Of a DNA stretch of 64,000 nucleotides, positions 35,685-47,600 are shown piece by piece. The notes under the pieces were generated by a model that saw only the letters and a program-made list of their open reading frames with translations, had not been told where the DNA came from and ran no database searches. This DNA comes from Cryptomeria japonica. Its lineage: Eukaryota; Streptophyta; Pinopsida; Cupressales; Cupressaceae. Position 1 is the stretch's first letter. Every line of letters starts with the position of its first letter. The position numbers were made by a program, and so were the translations under genes. The stretch is taken from the NCBI RefSeq assembly GCF_030272615.1, contig NC_081410.1, positions 123,059,140 to 123,123,139 of the forward strand, read 5' to 3'.

Positions 35685-36470
35685 AAAATTAAGATTTAGA
35701 TTAAAGATTGAATTTAGGAAACTTCATGATAAGTCTTTGAGTTATCATTTCCTAAATGCGATTGAGCTACTGGAAATTCAAAATTTCAAAATTCAAAATT
35801 TCAAGATTGAAACTAGGACGACTTTTGAAAAAAAAAAAAAAGGAACAAAGAGGACTTCGCCATACCTCACTTTGAGAGCTAACTCTAACAAAAGAATGCA
35901 AAATTAAGGAAGTTCGCCTAGGCAAAAACGAAGATTGAAGTATTCAACGTGATCTTCCTTTAGCAAAGGCGCCTTCCTTGTCAACTCCACCACCCTTGGG
36001 GTCTTCAACGTCTTGATAGAGAATTCGCTCCACTTCTAACTAAATTCGCACTCCTCTTGATGAGATTTCGCAACTTGTATTCTTCTCCAATCGCATGTAA
36101 ATGAATGATTGAATGATGATTTGAAATGCTTCAAAGCTCCTTTCTTATATAGGCGCTCACCTCCTTAATTGCACATAGGCCGACTTTTTGGAAATAAGGC
36201 AAATAATAAATAAATTTTAAATAAAATGAGGCCGACTTTGTAAAAATATGGAAATATAACCCAAGCGCTCCCCCTTTTTTATTAATTAATTTAAGTGCCT
36301 TTGTATTTAATAATTTCGATTTTTTAAAAAGGCTAAATTAATTAATAAATACCTTACGCGCTATTTTCAAATGCCATTTTAATCAAATAATTCAAAGTTT
36401 TTATCGAATTTTAGCATTTAATGTATTTCAAAATTTATTGGCGCCAAAACATGAGAGATGTAAGGGATAC
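35685..36470 (-). other. leader region of the ORF-bearing unit
   Basis: This non-coding sequence lies between the TATA box (36151-36144 on the minus strand) and the solo LTR. Minus-strand reading gives a plausible transcribed leader. Right before the start codon the sequence TGTTGTGTAG then GTG looks like a splice acceptor, so an intron between here and the ORF is possible. No primer-binding site was found in it. Confidence 0.4.
36144..36151 (-). promoter_or_regulatory. TATA box, ORF-bearing unit
   Basis: TATATAAG in GCCTATATAAGAAAGG on the minus strand. It lies downstream of the hairpin array and upstream of the long reading frame. Confidence 0.5.
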
Positions 36471-36486
36471 TAACCACATCGCTCTG

Positions 36487-38400
36487 GTCCCTAGGAGAGG
36501 GACAGGAGCGACTTAAGCATTTTGGATTGATCTTCACGTTCAAAGTCACTTCCTTTACGTCCAAACTGGGGTCTTCATTCATAACTTGGAGCCTGATCGA
36601 TTCAATTTTTTGAAATGAATGCCTCCTAGACCATTTTCGCCCTGGTCCTTGACTGAAGGACAGGAGCGATTTTTGCTTTTCTCCTTGATCCTTGTCTCTT
36701 TAATTGCCAATTTACATCACAAGGCAAGCAATAATTTCATCCATTCACTCCACGCATACTCAACTTGTCCTTTGCAAGGCAAATTTGATATTCAAGTGAT
36801 TTTCGCCCTGGTCCCTTGGAGAGGGACAGGAGAGAACTTTGTGTTTGAGCTCAAAATTGCCAACTTTTGTCGTTAACTCCTTGTTCATCGCCTTCCTAAG
36901 GACATTCCGGACCTTGCATGACTTCACCTTGATATGGTTTTAGAAGGAAATGGCTGATTTAATAGAAATCGCCCTGGTCCTTGACTGGAAGGACAGGAGC
37001 GATTTTCACTTCTTTGTGCTAATCCTTGATTGTATCAACTTCCAATTGCTTTGTAAACGAAGAATATCACTTTCTCTTCCATCTTGAATCCCGGACACAA
37101 GAAATAGTACTTTGCAATGCAAGCATTTTATGTCCTTTTGAAGATTTCGCTCTGGTCCCTTGGAGAGGGAAAGGAGCGCTTTGACCATTTCCCATCACAT
37201 TTCGCAGTCTTTGTAACTTCACTCTTCTTCGAAGCGTTTCCAACATCATCGCCACCTTGTACCTTGGCATGGATTCATTAAAATTCGGAGGGGAAGGCTA
37301 AATAACCAAGATTTCGCCCTGGTCCTTGAGTGAAGGACAGGAGCGATTTTATACTTATGGCGCAAACCCTTAATCATATCAACATTAAATTGTCTTCCAG
37401 GCGTGAAACATTGCTCCTTATTCCCTTTTGAGTCTTGCAAACGAAACTGGCACTCTAAAATTAAGCACACTTGAGAATTTCGCTCTGGTCCCTGGGAGAG
37501 GGACAGGGGCGAATTAGCCAATTTGAGCAAGTTTTGTGGTCTTTTGCAACTTCGTTTCTCTTTGAAGCGTTCCAAACATCATCTCCATCATGCGTCTTGG
37601 CTTGGATCCGACCAAACTTGAAGTAAAAGGCTTGATATTCTATATTTCGCCCTGGTCCCTGACTGAAGGACAGGAGCGATTTTGCACTTATAAGCTCATT
37701 TGCATTTTGCCAACTTTCAAATTTATCTTCAATAGGTTGATTGGGGCGCCTTTCCTTCATCCCAAACTTGAAATTCGCTTTTCCTTGGTCCGTAACTTAT
37801 CCTTTGAGAAAATCGCTCTGCTCCCTGGGAGAGGGACAGGAGCGATCTCTGAAATTCGCCTTGGTCCCTGACAAAGGGACAGGAGCGATTCTGACTTTTT
37901 GGATAGATTTTCTCCATGATGGCACTTTCAAGTTATATTCAACAGATAAAGCGTACTTTCCTTGTTCTTCTCCAATCACGAAATCATTCAAATCTTGCAA
38001 GGATAAGGCAATCTTGGATTTCAAGCTCCGGTCCTTCAATGAGGGACAGGAGCGATTTTTGTCCTTGAGGTCAAAAGTTCAACTTTTCATTGTAAACGGC
38101 TAAATCCTGGCGCTCCATCATGTTTATTTCACCTTCCATTGCGTCCTTGATGCTTCAATTTGATCAAAATGAGGTCCAAAATGGTCTAAGTAAGTCATTT
38201 CGCCCTGGTCCTTGGCTGAGGGACAGGAGCGATTTGACCTTAAACTTTAAAAAACTTGCCAATTTTGAGTCTCAAAATCTTCAAAACCTCCAATTCGTGT
38301 TCAACTGCATCTCCTGGCGACCCTACACAAGACAAATAAAACAAGTTAATAACCAAGATGCATAAAATACCAATTTCGCCCTGGTCACTGGCTGAGGGAC
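36487..38400 (-). repeat. array of 13 covarying hairpins, about 166-bp spacing
   Basis: Thirteen cores pair GTCCCT with AGGGAC, or GTCCTT with AAGGAC, around five- or six-base loops. They start near 36487, 36645, 36811, 36977, 37155, 37322, 37488, 37655, 37821, 37864, 38031, 38208 and 38384. TCGC before and GCGA after the core extend the stem across a small internal loop. Spacing is 158-178 bp except one 43-bp step. The sequence between cores is much more diverged, though pairs of units about 330 bp apart still share CAACTTC and GAAGCGTT phrases. It is not coding. Confidence 0.88.
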
Positions 38401-38867
38401 AGGAGCGATTTTACCCCTATAGGCCAAAATATCAAGAATTTAGGCTTTCAGTCACTTCACAAGGCAAAATTAGGTTATCTCCAAGGTCAGGGGTTAATTA
38501 TCAAACTTTCCAAAATTTGGTCAAAATTCACCCGGACAAGATCCCATAATTCCATCATTAACACTTAGGCAAAATTTGGACCTACTTTCAAAATTCCGAC
38601 TGAACCTAGACAGACAAACCTGACACCCTGACAAACTCACCCTATTTCAAAATTGCAATCCACAGGAGGATGCTCAATAATCCCTCAAAAAGGACTGGAC
38701 TTTGGCTTGAAAACATCAAAATGGAAACCCTAAGGCTTAACCCTAGTCCAGACGACTGACTCATTTACCCAAAACCCTAAAAGCAGAGAGAAGAACAAGT
38801 AGAACCGAGCAAAAAGAGGGGGTCCCCATTTTAATGGGGCGATGTGTGAAATGGTCACAACATCGTG

Positions 38868-39475
38868 GGACAAGAAGATACACACACAGGATGGAACAAA
38901 GGATTGGCAGTGACACCCTAGGCACAATAGTTATTTCTCCTTTGTTGTTGTCTTTGACACAACAAAGCAAGAGACTTCAGGCAAATCTGAGTGCAAGGGA
39001 GTTTAGAGTGGAGCAGTACCATTCACAAGGAAATGCAAACTGTACAGTGCTTGTGCAACCTAATCAGATGAAGGGATTGTAGGCATCTACAATATAGTAG
39101 AGGATCCAACTTATCACAGGGACCTTTGTCATTGCTGAAGTCGCGACCTTTCACATCGTTGAAGTCGCTAACCAAGGAACAGTCAAAACAGGTGCTTTAG
39201 AGGCACCCCTTATAAGGTGCATAATTGCTGATCGAATTCACCTAGTGAGGAGATATCTGTCAGCAAGGAGCCAACTTCAAGTTACATTTGTATCTGAGTG
39301 TTTGAAAATTAAGTTTACTTGTTAAAGGGCTGAGAATTGGAATATGTTTTATTTCATGTATAATGAATGTTATTTTCTAGATGTATGTTTTGAACTGAAA
39401 ACACGAGGAGTATAACTTTTTGATCTTACAATCATATATGTCCCGATGCTACTACTGTTAAGAATTACATTGTTT
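38868..39475 (+). repeat. 3' LTR, second part
   Basis: This continues 29585-30088 after the 8.8 kb insertion. It matches 26355-26886 and 28428-28525 closely, including CAGTGACACCCTAGGCACAA (one base differs) and GATGCTACTACT. Similarity stops at 39475. Confidence 0.85.
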
Positions 39476-39546
39476 ACTGTTTAGCTTGATAATGGGCACT
39501 CATGGGTTCATCCATCCTCTTCTAAAGATAAGAATGTGGAGTTGAT

Positions 39547-39957
39547 AAAACTAGAGGATGGATTAAGATCAGTTTTCATGGGGCGTCAAAAGATAATCCA
39601 GGGCCATCAGGGGCTGGTTGTGTGGCTCGGGATTACACAAGAAACATTATGGCTTTGGGAGCTCAAAAGCTTGAGGATGGGGTAAATAACGAAGCTGGGG
39701 CCAAAGCGTCTTTGCTTGCCATAAACCTGGCAAGCAAATTGGCGATCACAAAATTCCATTTGGAGAGGGATTCACAAATTATCATTAATGCCATAACTAA
39801 TGGAGAATCACAAGTTTGGAAAATTAACGAGTATATTAAATTAATAAGGGCCAAATTATCCATGTTCAAGGATTTCAAAAATTCGCATACTTATACAAAT
39901 AAGAATGCTCAAGTAGCAAAAGTACAAACTATCACCTTTCTTTTGTCGACTCAATGA
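39547..39957 (+). pseudogene. LINE-type RNase H domain fragment
   Basis: The frame reads through RGWIKISFHGASKDNPGPSG, the usual start of the plant LINE RNase H (RVT_3-like) domain, then GAGCVARD. An alanine-rich helix (NNEAGAKASLLAINLAS) and a segment with ERDSQIIINAI follow, which correspond to the catalytic Asp, Glu and Asp regions. It ends at a stop at 39957. Only this roughly 135-codon domain is present, with no reverse transcriptase upstream, because LTR sequence begins immediately to the left. Degrading the RNA strand of an RNA/DNA hybrid is the known role. This copy is a dead fragment. Confidence 0.8.
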
Positions 39958-41278
39958 TGATAATCATTCATTTGTTTTGATGAAGTCTGGCAACCCTCCA
40001 ATTAAACTCTGAAAATTCACTTTGACGCTTTCTTGGTGGGTCCTTTGAAAACACTCTAAAACTCTAACAACTTCTAGATGCTCTTGATGTTGAAAACTTT
40101 TTCTTCAATTGATCACCACTCAATTTTGTAGGTAGCCAATAGAATTCTGAAGAATTTGAGGAAGAGAGGGGCTCGGAGTATTCTTCTATAATTCTGAAAA
40201 TCTTTCACTGTAAAATGCAAAATCAGTCTTTGAAACCTCTGAAAATCAGGGAAAGAACTTCTATTTTCTGCTAGTGAACAGCAGAAATAAATTTGCTCGT
40301 GAATTTTGAATGGATGATGACCCTTCAATTTTGCTTTCATTTGATCAGCTTGCTGCACTTTACTTCCTTTTTACCAAAGTTTTGTAAAAGATGAACTCAG
40401 TATGAATTCGGGCTTAGGCACATTTTATGCCAATTGACCATAGTTTTCCTTCTTAAAAAATGTCAAAAGCTTATTAAAAGTGTGTCTAAACAAGGCGCAC
40501 TTCATTCACTCTCTCTGCAGCTTTTTTTTAAAAAGTATCTATTAAAAGTGTGACAGTATCAGGCACGCTTTTCTCTTATTGAATGCAGTTTTTAGAGAAA
40601 ATGATAAAAAATTTATAAAGCCGCACCTCCCTTTATCTTTTATTTGTTGTCTTTAATAAGTGTGACTAACAAGCTTTGACCATAGCTTTTCTGAAAAACT
40701 TCACAAACACATAAAACCTGCTCCTCCCTTTATTTGCTGACTTGGCATTTTGTTTTTTTGTCCTGTTCTGATTTCTTTGTACGTCACAGCTTTTTAACTT
40801 GGCTGCAGCCCTAAAAAGGACGAATTCTTTATTAAAAAAAAGCTGCTCTATTCTATTTTAATAATATCAATTATTACTTAACAAAAGTCAATAAACTATT
40901 AATAAATACTTTTTTAATTAAAATTAATATTTTAATTAAAAATTCAATTCTTAATTATCAAAAATTTTAATTTCAAAATATCAATAAATAAATTAATAAT
41001 AAAAATTAAAAATGACAGACAAATTACAAAAATGATAATTTATGACAAAAAGTTTGAAATTCTGAACCTTTACACAACAACTTGCACCTTGACTGGCAAT
41101 GATTATTTCTGACTTCAACTTTGACATACAAATGACCAATATTTGATGACAAAGGAATTTCATGCAACCAATCAAGTTTTCGACAGGGCGAAACAAGTAT
41201 AAATGCAAGAAAGGGGAATGCTTGCATCTGTTAATCCAATAGGTCAAGTCTGCATTCAAAAATAAGTTATAACATTAT
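39958..41278. other. no gene recognised
   Basis: AT-rich DNA. TTATTAAAAGTGTG occurs twice near 40470 and 40540, and 40860-41010 is almost pure A/T. The minus-strand open stretch at 40358-40113 has no domain and may be LTR leader sequence. Confidence 0.4.
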
Positions 41279-41279
41279 C

Positions 41280-42713
41280 TGATGTCCCCATCCAAATCAG
41301 AAATACAAGATTGTTACATCATACACTATCGTCAGCTCCTTCATCAAGATTGTTACACTCAAGACATCATCTTTGTGTAGATCAGTTAATCAATATTTGC
41401 AGAGTCAGTCACAGCTATATACATACAATGATGAGGAAGTATCTATGAAGACAAAATCTCTGACATTGATAAACATTATGAGATATACAAATAAAATAGG
41501 AACTAAGATGGAGAATACATCATAATGGCACCCTAATTCTACACACTATTCAGAAGTTAGTCCAAGTGTCTGGTCAATCGCCTTGCACTAAAACCGGCTC
41601 AGACCTTTGAGAAGACGTGTAAGACAGTGACATACCATACAACGGCAATAAAAGAGATCTCATTTGAAGAATGTGACTCCTTGGAAATTACAATATGGTG
41701 AGTCAACTCCTTATGTGGAAGAAAGATAGAGGTTGATATCTCCTAATACAATGGAGAAAATAGATACGCAAAGGTATTGCCGTGAATAGTAAGATAAATT
41801 GAAACTACGGTGCTTTGGGGGAAGAATTGATAAATAATACATAGGACATCGTTGATATGGGCAACAACTATAATACTACCATGTGGGATTGAGAAGGTAT
41901 GGCAACGATTGGCTCAGGCAGCGGGTTGGTCAACATTAGCAAGGAGAGAACGATGATACAAAGGAACTCAGTCAGCTTCAAGTATTTAATATGTCGATTT
42001 TATAGAAGACAATAAATAATATCAATGACTGATGCAAGAACGAATAGTCAAGAATACTGACACTATATAACCACTAATCGATAATAGGAGAGAATATAAG
42101 AGTATGGACAGCGATTATGATTGTTTCCGTTGGGTTATGAAGAGACACAAGTGATAATAACAAAAGGAAGCAGTTACCATAACAAAGAGGTGTGATTTGT
42201 ATGAGGAAAGAAAGCGATTATGAACAAACATGAGTCATGTCCTTTACAACATAACTTATCATTTCGATTGGAAGATATATGGAGGCATTCATTTCCATTT
42301 CAGCAATCATGGATGGTGTTTTTATATTATTTCTTATTCTAGTTTGGAAGAGTTCGTGGTGAAGCAGGCTGAAGGCCTAACATCGTGTGCATAATCCAGT
42401 CAGCGATATATAAGAGACAACACCCTTATTGCATAGTTTTAAATAACAATCAGAGACAACTTCATATCCAATCAATCTCTCATCAGCATTGGTGAAAGGG
42501 GGAATTTAAAAACATGTTATTCACTCCGCATTCATATATTGTATCAATTAGGTAGAGCAAGTGACATTGAAAGGATCAATATCTATATATACTTGTGCCC
42601 ATACTATTGATTATATGATCCATAATCTAAATCTGATATTATAATCTATAATAAGTTTAAAGAAATGAAGTAATTGTCTCTTATTAGCCAATAATCCTAG
42701 AAGGGACATTACA
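41280..42713 (+). mobile_element. solo LTR, TSD CATTAT-like
   Basis: It starts TGATGTCCCC and ends GGGACATTACA. CATTAT lies at 41273-41278 and 42714-42719, with one extra base at the left edge. It is related to the LTRs of the 1295-5914 element, but in the opposite orientation: AGGCTGAAGGCC and AATCCAGTCAGCGATATAT are shared with 4990-5060. Confidence 0.7.
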
Positions 42714-42719
42714 CATTAT

Positions 42720-43890
42720 GACAGTAAGTTTCTCTTCTAGTGATGCCTAAAACTCCTCCATGCTGGGGGCACCATAGGGATCATCTGCTTTCAAGAGAGT
42801 AGTACAAAAATGGTTAGAACCTTAGTATAGGATGTGGACGAGATTATTTACCATATTACACATTTAACAAACAAGATGGTCCTAAGAAGTCTCTTGTTGT
42901 CTAGGGTGATACTATGACCAATGTTATATAGTTACTCAATGGCTTGTCAGTGATCCTCTAGGCTGTCAAAGGGATGTTTTCACTTTCACCCCATCAAGCC
43001 ATGTATCAAAGTGCTCCCCAAGAGCACAACCAAGTCCATAGGAACTGTGAAATAAGGATCATTTATGTCTGTTTTATATTTGAATTTTAATAAGTTATGC
43101 ATGTTGCTCAATCACTTAAACATATAAGTTCATCTTTCATAGATTTGCAAGGCTCATTCAAGGAGGACAGGAAGGTGGAAATGCACATGATTATGCTATG
43201 GAGTTAGTGGCAAATTGACCTAAGTTATATTTCTTTCAAATTGATGTTTGTAAGAGGCTGCTTTGATCCCACAAATTCAATCTTTCAAGTAGTCCAGTTG
43301 AACATGTTTGGTCTGATAGATGAAAGAGTGGTTATGCCTAGAATCAATGGAAGATGTTGCAGATTATGGCAAGAAGTACTCCTGGAAATTATAGCCAAAC
43401 AGCCATGCTTCTTTACACCAAGATACCTGCTCAGGAATAAAAAGCTTAAAAATTCATAGCACCTACAAGATAGGAATAATGTCAAAAAATGTCACTATCT
43501 ATTGTCATTAGAATTTTGTAAGTAAGCCAAACTTGCATCTGCTTGACATGGGTCCAAATGTAGCAAATACTGAAAAAATGATGTAAAATGCTAAAGTCCT
43601 AAGTAGAACACAACATTTTAAAACTGATACCCTCTAGTTAGGTGGGACCCATAATGAGAGTCATAAATTCGACAATCAGGGGGAGGTGATGGAATAGTGC
43701 CAACTCCCACTTTAGTCACTGGTCAGTCATTGGCGTTCATGGATATAATCATATTCCCAAAGTCATAGTGAAAATCAATTGATCTCATAAGATTATGACT
43801 AGCAATCGCACTTAAGTGTAGGAATGTGTACACCAAAGAGGTCTTAGAGGTGAATTATTGGGTACTTAAGCAAATGGTGTATTGCCTCAA
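42720..43890. other. decayed sequence, no gene recognised
   Basis: Short open stretches only. GGGGGAGG before TGATGGAATAGTGCC (about 43680-43705) resembles a polypurine tract followed by an LTR start, but I could not find a matching second LTR. Confidence 0.35.
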
Positions 43891-44071
43891 GCACACCATC
43901 CCTACATCAACATCCATGCCAATTCGATGACTAACAAGTCCAAGCCTAAAGTCCACCTCGACTCTCTCTCTCTCTTTCTGCACACCATCCTTGCACCAAC
44001 ATCCATGCCAATTCCATGACTAACAAGTCCAAGACTAAAGTCCTTGCAAGTCACAAGGGCATTTCATTTGC

Positions 44072-44144
<73 letters not shown>

Positions 44145-44600
44145 CATATTGCACCATCCCTACATCAACATCCATGCCAATTGCATGACTAACAAGTCCA
44201 AGCCCAGAGTCCACCTTGCAAGTTACAAAGGCATTTCATTTGCTAGACTCTCCATTGCACCATCCCTACGTCAACATCCAATCCAATTCCATGACTAACA
44301 AGTCCAAGCCTAAAGTCCACCTTGCAATTCACTAAGGCATTTCATTTGTCGGACTCTCTCTCTCTCTATCCCCCCCCCCCCACCTATTGCACCATCCCTA
44401 GATCAACATTCATGCCAATTCCATGACTAACAAGTCTACGCATAAAGTTCACCTTGCAAGTCACAAAGACATTTCATTTGCCAGACTCTACACTACACTA
44501 TCCCACATCAACATCCATGACAAGCAAGTCCAAGCCTAAAGTCCACCTTGCAAGTCACAAAGGCATTTCATTTGCCAAATGTATGTTTCATGCCATGTAT
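43891..44600 (+). repeat. roughly 105-bp minisatellite seeded with CT microsatellites
   Basis: About six units share CACCATCCCTACATCAACAT, CCATGCCAATTCCATGACTA and ACAAGTCCAAGCCTAAAGTC, ending GGCATTTCATTTGCCAGACTC. At several unit junctions GACTCTC has expanded into (CT)n. The longest is 44074-44142, and a C-run lies at about 44370-44381. Open frames here are repeat artefacts. Confidence 0.85.
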
Positions 44601-47600
44601 TTGCCAAACAAAATTTTCTTTCATGATATTTTCATTATACAATAATTTCTTCATGATCATATTTATTTTATTATTACACGTGCAAAAAATAAAATCACAT
44701 AGGTAGATCTTCATGAACAACTTGAGGGTTTTATAGCACGACAATTGATAAGATATTCAAATGGGCAATGACAATGACACCACCAATTATAATTTTGCTT
44801 CCATGCACCATGAATCTCCCCCACAGCCACTACTTCACGCCTCTATAATGCCTCCCACTCCTTTTTGCCTCAAGTGACCCTAACACAGCCTCATGACAGG
44901 AAGCTAACACCTTCATTGATGCAATTCACAAGTGCTAGCTCATTTGGTGTCACAATCATCCATCCCTTTTACATGGCCTCTTTGAAAAAACCTCTAAATC
45001 CATGTCTTCCAAATTGTTCTCATTTAACAGTGACTAAAGTCAAATAACACATGCACCGCAAAGATGCATTCAATCATCTTACATCCTTCCTATGAAATTT
45101 TGGCCATTGAACTGTTGAAGCAACTCACTTCCTCTCACCAAAAGAACAAATTAAGGAGCACTTGGATACTAAACATAATTTATCTAAAAATATTTTACCT
45201 AATATTATGTGGGAATATGTAAGAGACAGAAAAAGGTATGGGATCATTTTTTGTGGTAGGCAGGTGAGTTGATGTTACATATGCTCACCCATGTGAGAAT
45301 ATGGAGCATTATCATAAAATGAGGATTGGGAATGATATTGCAGATTCTAAAAAGACTAGACCAAGAAATTGCAAGTGTAGTAATTGAGTATGATTGGCTC
45401 TACATTTACATCCATAAGAGCTTGGGCTAAATTAAAACGGGTATAGCAGTTGTGATACCATCAAGAATCAATGGAGTTAATGTGAAGGGAATGCAAAAAT
45501 TTGAAATGTCCTTGGGAATCTTATCTATAAAACGGGAATTTTGAATTTCAATATGACATAAGAGCTTCTACTTGAGTCTTGGGGATTTTATTTGAAGAAG
45601 AGGGTCCTCCTATCACACAAGAACAATTCTCGACTCAAATTTATTAAACACATATGTTAAAGGAGTGGCCCCCTTAGTGGGGAACAGTAACTTCATGCCA
45701 ATCAAAAATCTTGGGAATGGATGAGTACACCATAAGTTTTGAAATACTTGAATGAAGAAGCACCGATTTCCTCATCACTTTCATGTAAATAGAGTGTTTA
45801 TTGCTTCTTATTCACATGAATCATGATGAAAAGATAAATCTTAGTGGGAGAACCTATAGAAGTACTTCCTTCTCTTTATGCTCTATCAGATAAAAAGTAA
45901 ATGCTTGTCATTTGGAGACCAGGATATTGGAGCAGTGACTCTTGTCCTCAACCATATGGTTGGAACTTTTACCACAATCCATAGAAGTTGCCATGAAAAT
46001 GTTGGCTTTGACTGTTTATTTGAGATTGTTACCCTGTGCTGTCCACTAAAAATGATTGTATAAATAAGCCTTGGTAGGATTTGAGTATCAGAGTGATAGT
46101 AAATCGTACAACAATAGAATGATGGGTCTTTAATGGGTCTTATATATGTATGTGGTTGGTTGATGTAAACCATAATAATCCTACAATGAAGCTATAAAGA
46201 AGCCAAGATTGTTGTCTTTTAAATCGGGGATGTATTCCTCTTCTTCCCCCGTATGCTTGTCCATGTAACTACTTGAGGATGGCCCATTGGAAAGCAAGTA
46301 GGAGTTATTGGATTTACCATAGGCAACAAAATCTTGGGAGATAGGGGAAAGTTTCAGCCAAACCTGTCACTTCACGAGTTTAGCTTATCCCCTAAATTCT
46401 TTTACTCATTTCATTACGGCTAGTTCATTGTAGGCAAGGAATGTTACAAGCTTATAGATGGATGGTAAATGATATATTCTCTTAGTTGTTTGCCAAGCAA
46501 ATATTTAATGCCCTTTATATTTATGTAGATATAATGTAGGAGCTATCACAGATGTTGGACATCTCTTCTTGGATGTTGTCTATTCAGCAACTAAAGATGA
46601 AAAGCTAGGGGAGGACTTAAAATTGTAGGTGTCGTGAAGATCTGGGCTGGTAATTTTTACACAGTCTGCTCTACTGTTACTGTGCAATGACTCTTTTTCT
46701 ATGATGGATTGAGTTGTTGAGTTGCTTGAGTCTCCTTATTTTACCATGTGTTTGCCTTGTTAAAATTTTCAAAACAGTAGCCCTATGAAAGCTGTCTTGG
46801 ATGTAATGTGTTGGTACTTGGCTTGTGCCTTTGACATTTTTCTTTTTTATTCATTATGACTCCATGAGCAAAATGTTTTGTGCATGGTAGATAGCTGTAA
46901 ATGAGGGCTTCTATCCATCTGATATTCAAATGTTGCTTGTCTCAGTTTAGTCTATGTAGGATTGTTCTTGATCAGCGATTCCTTACTATGGATATTGTTA
47001 TGCAACTATTTAATTTAAAATTTTAAAGGGGTTTGAGTGCTTGTCATTGTCTTTGCATACGAAACCATTTCATGATGAGGAAGATGTTATAGTTGAGACT
47101 TGCAACTTTGGTTATCAGATTGTACTCTGTTTTATTTGTAAACCAATAATGGCTGCTGCAGACTTGCAACACTTTGAGATAAGAGACCTAACAATGGATG
47201 TTATTAACTTCCTTCTTAGAATTTTCCAGCTCAGATTAAATGAATTTGAAGGATGGCTGCTCTCAGGACTACATTGTCCCTTTACCAAACATATGCAAGG
47301 AATAGAACTCATTTGCACTTGTTTGAGATGTGATCTATATCTTATAATGCAATGACTGGGAAGTTTCTTCTTTTTTCAGCAGCATGTATAACCTTCGGGA
47401 GTAGGTGACAGCTCATTCTTGTATCATCTGATTGAATTGCTTGTTCAAGTTTCTCTCCCCTTAAATAATTAATGTGCTTCACTCAAGAAAATTAAACGTG
47501 TTCTTTTCTTTCCTTGTTGGTGCTTGGGAAATGCCACAAACTTCTAAAGAAAGGCTATATTCAGATTTTCTCAAACCTCCTTTCAAAGCACTAATAATTT

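Larger units (their letters stand above)
30089..38862 (-). mobile_element. 8.8 kb ORF-bearing LTR-type unit, TSD TCGTG
   Basis: It is inserted in a known LTR whose intact relative (26340-26370) shows the empty site. TCGTG occurs at 30084-30088 and again at 38863-38867, and the ends are TGTTG and CAACA. Read on the minus strand it starts with a region matching the start of the 6261-9712 LTR, then a 1.9 kb hairpin array and a TATA box (36151-36144). A long broken reading frame follows (34347-31122), then a second TATA region near 30920 and an end matching 1-938 and 8840-9712. The first and last kilobases do not align with each other as an LTR pair should. It is itself split by a solo LTR at 34397-35679. 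Confidence 0.8.
25593..39475 (+). mobile_element. LTR element with nested insertions in both LTRs
   Basis: The 5' LTR starts TGTACTGTCCCC at 25593 and the 3' LTR starts TGTAAAATCC at 29585 after a polypurine-like GAGATGGGAGGAC. Both LTRs share GCCGACTTG, TTCTAATCTTGGCCAACATT and GAACGAATGCAAGAGAGCTC. Subtracting 26887-28422 from the 5' LTR and 30089-38862 from the 3' LTR leaves two LTRs that align end to end. The interior between them is only about 1 kb (28590-29584), so this is a non-autonomous or deleted copy. The right edge is set by loss of LTR similarity at 39475. Confidence 0.8.

Noticed and set aside
36487-38400. CRISPR-like array (short repeats with regular spacing)
   Set aside because: The spacers share ancestry with one another, repeats vary in matched pairs, and the context is a plant LTR-type unit.
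43680-43705. Polypurine tract plus LTR start
   Set aside because: GGGGGAGG then TGATGG is suggestive, but no second LTR, primer site or target duplication was found.
47041-47355. 104-codon plus-strand gene
   Set aside because: No domain or homologue recognised; it is left in the unassigned interval rather than called as a gene.
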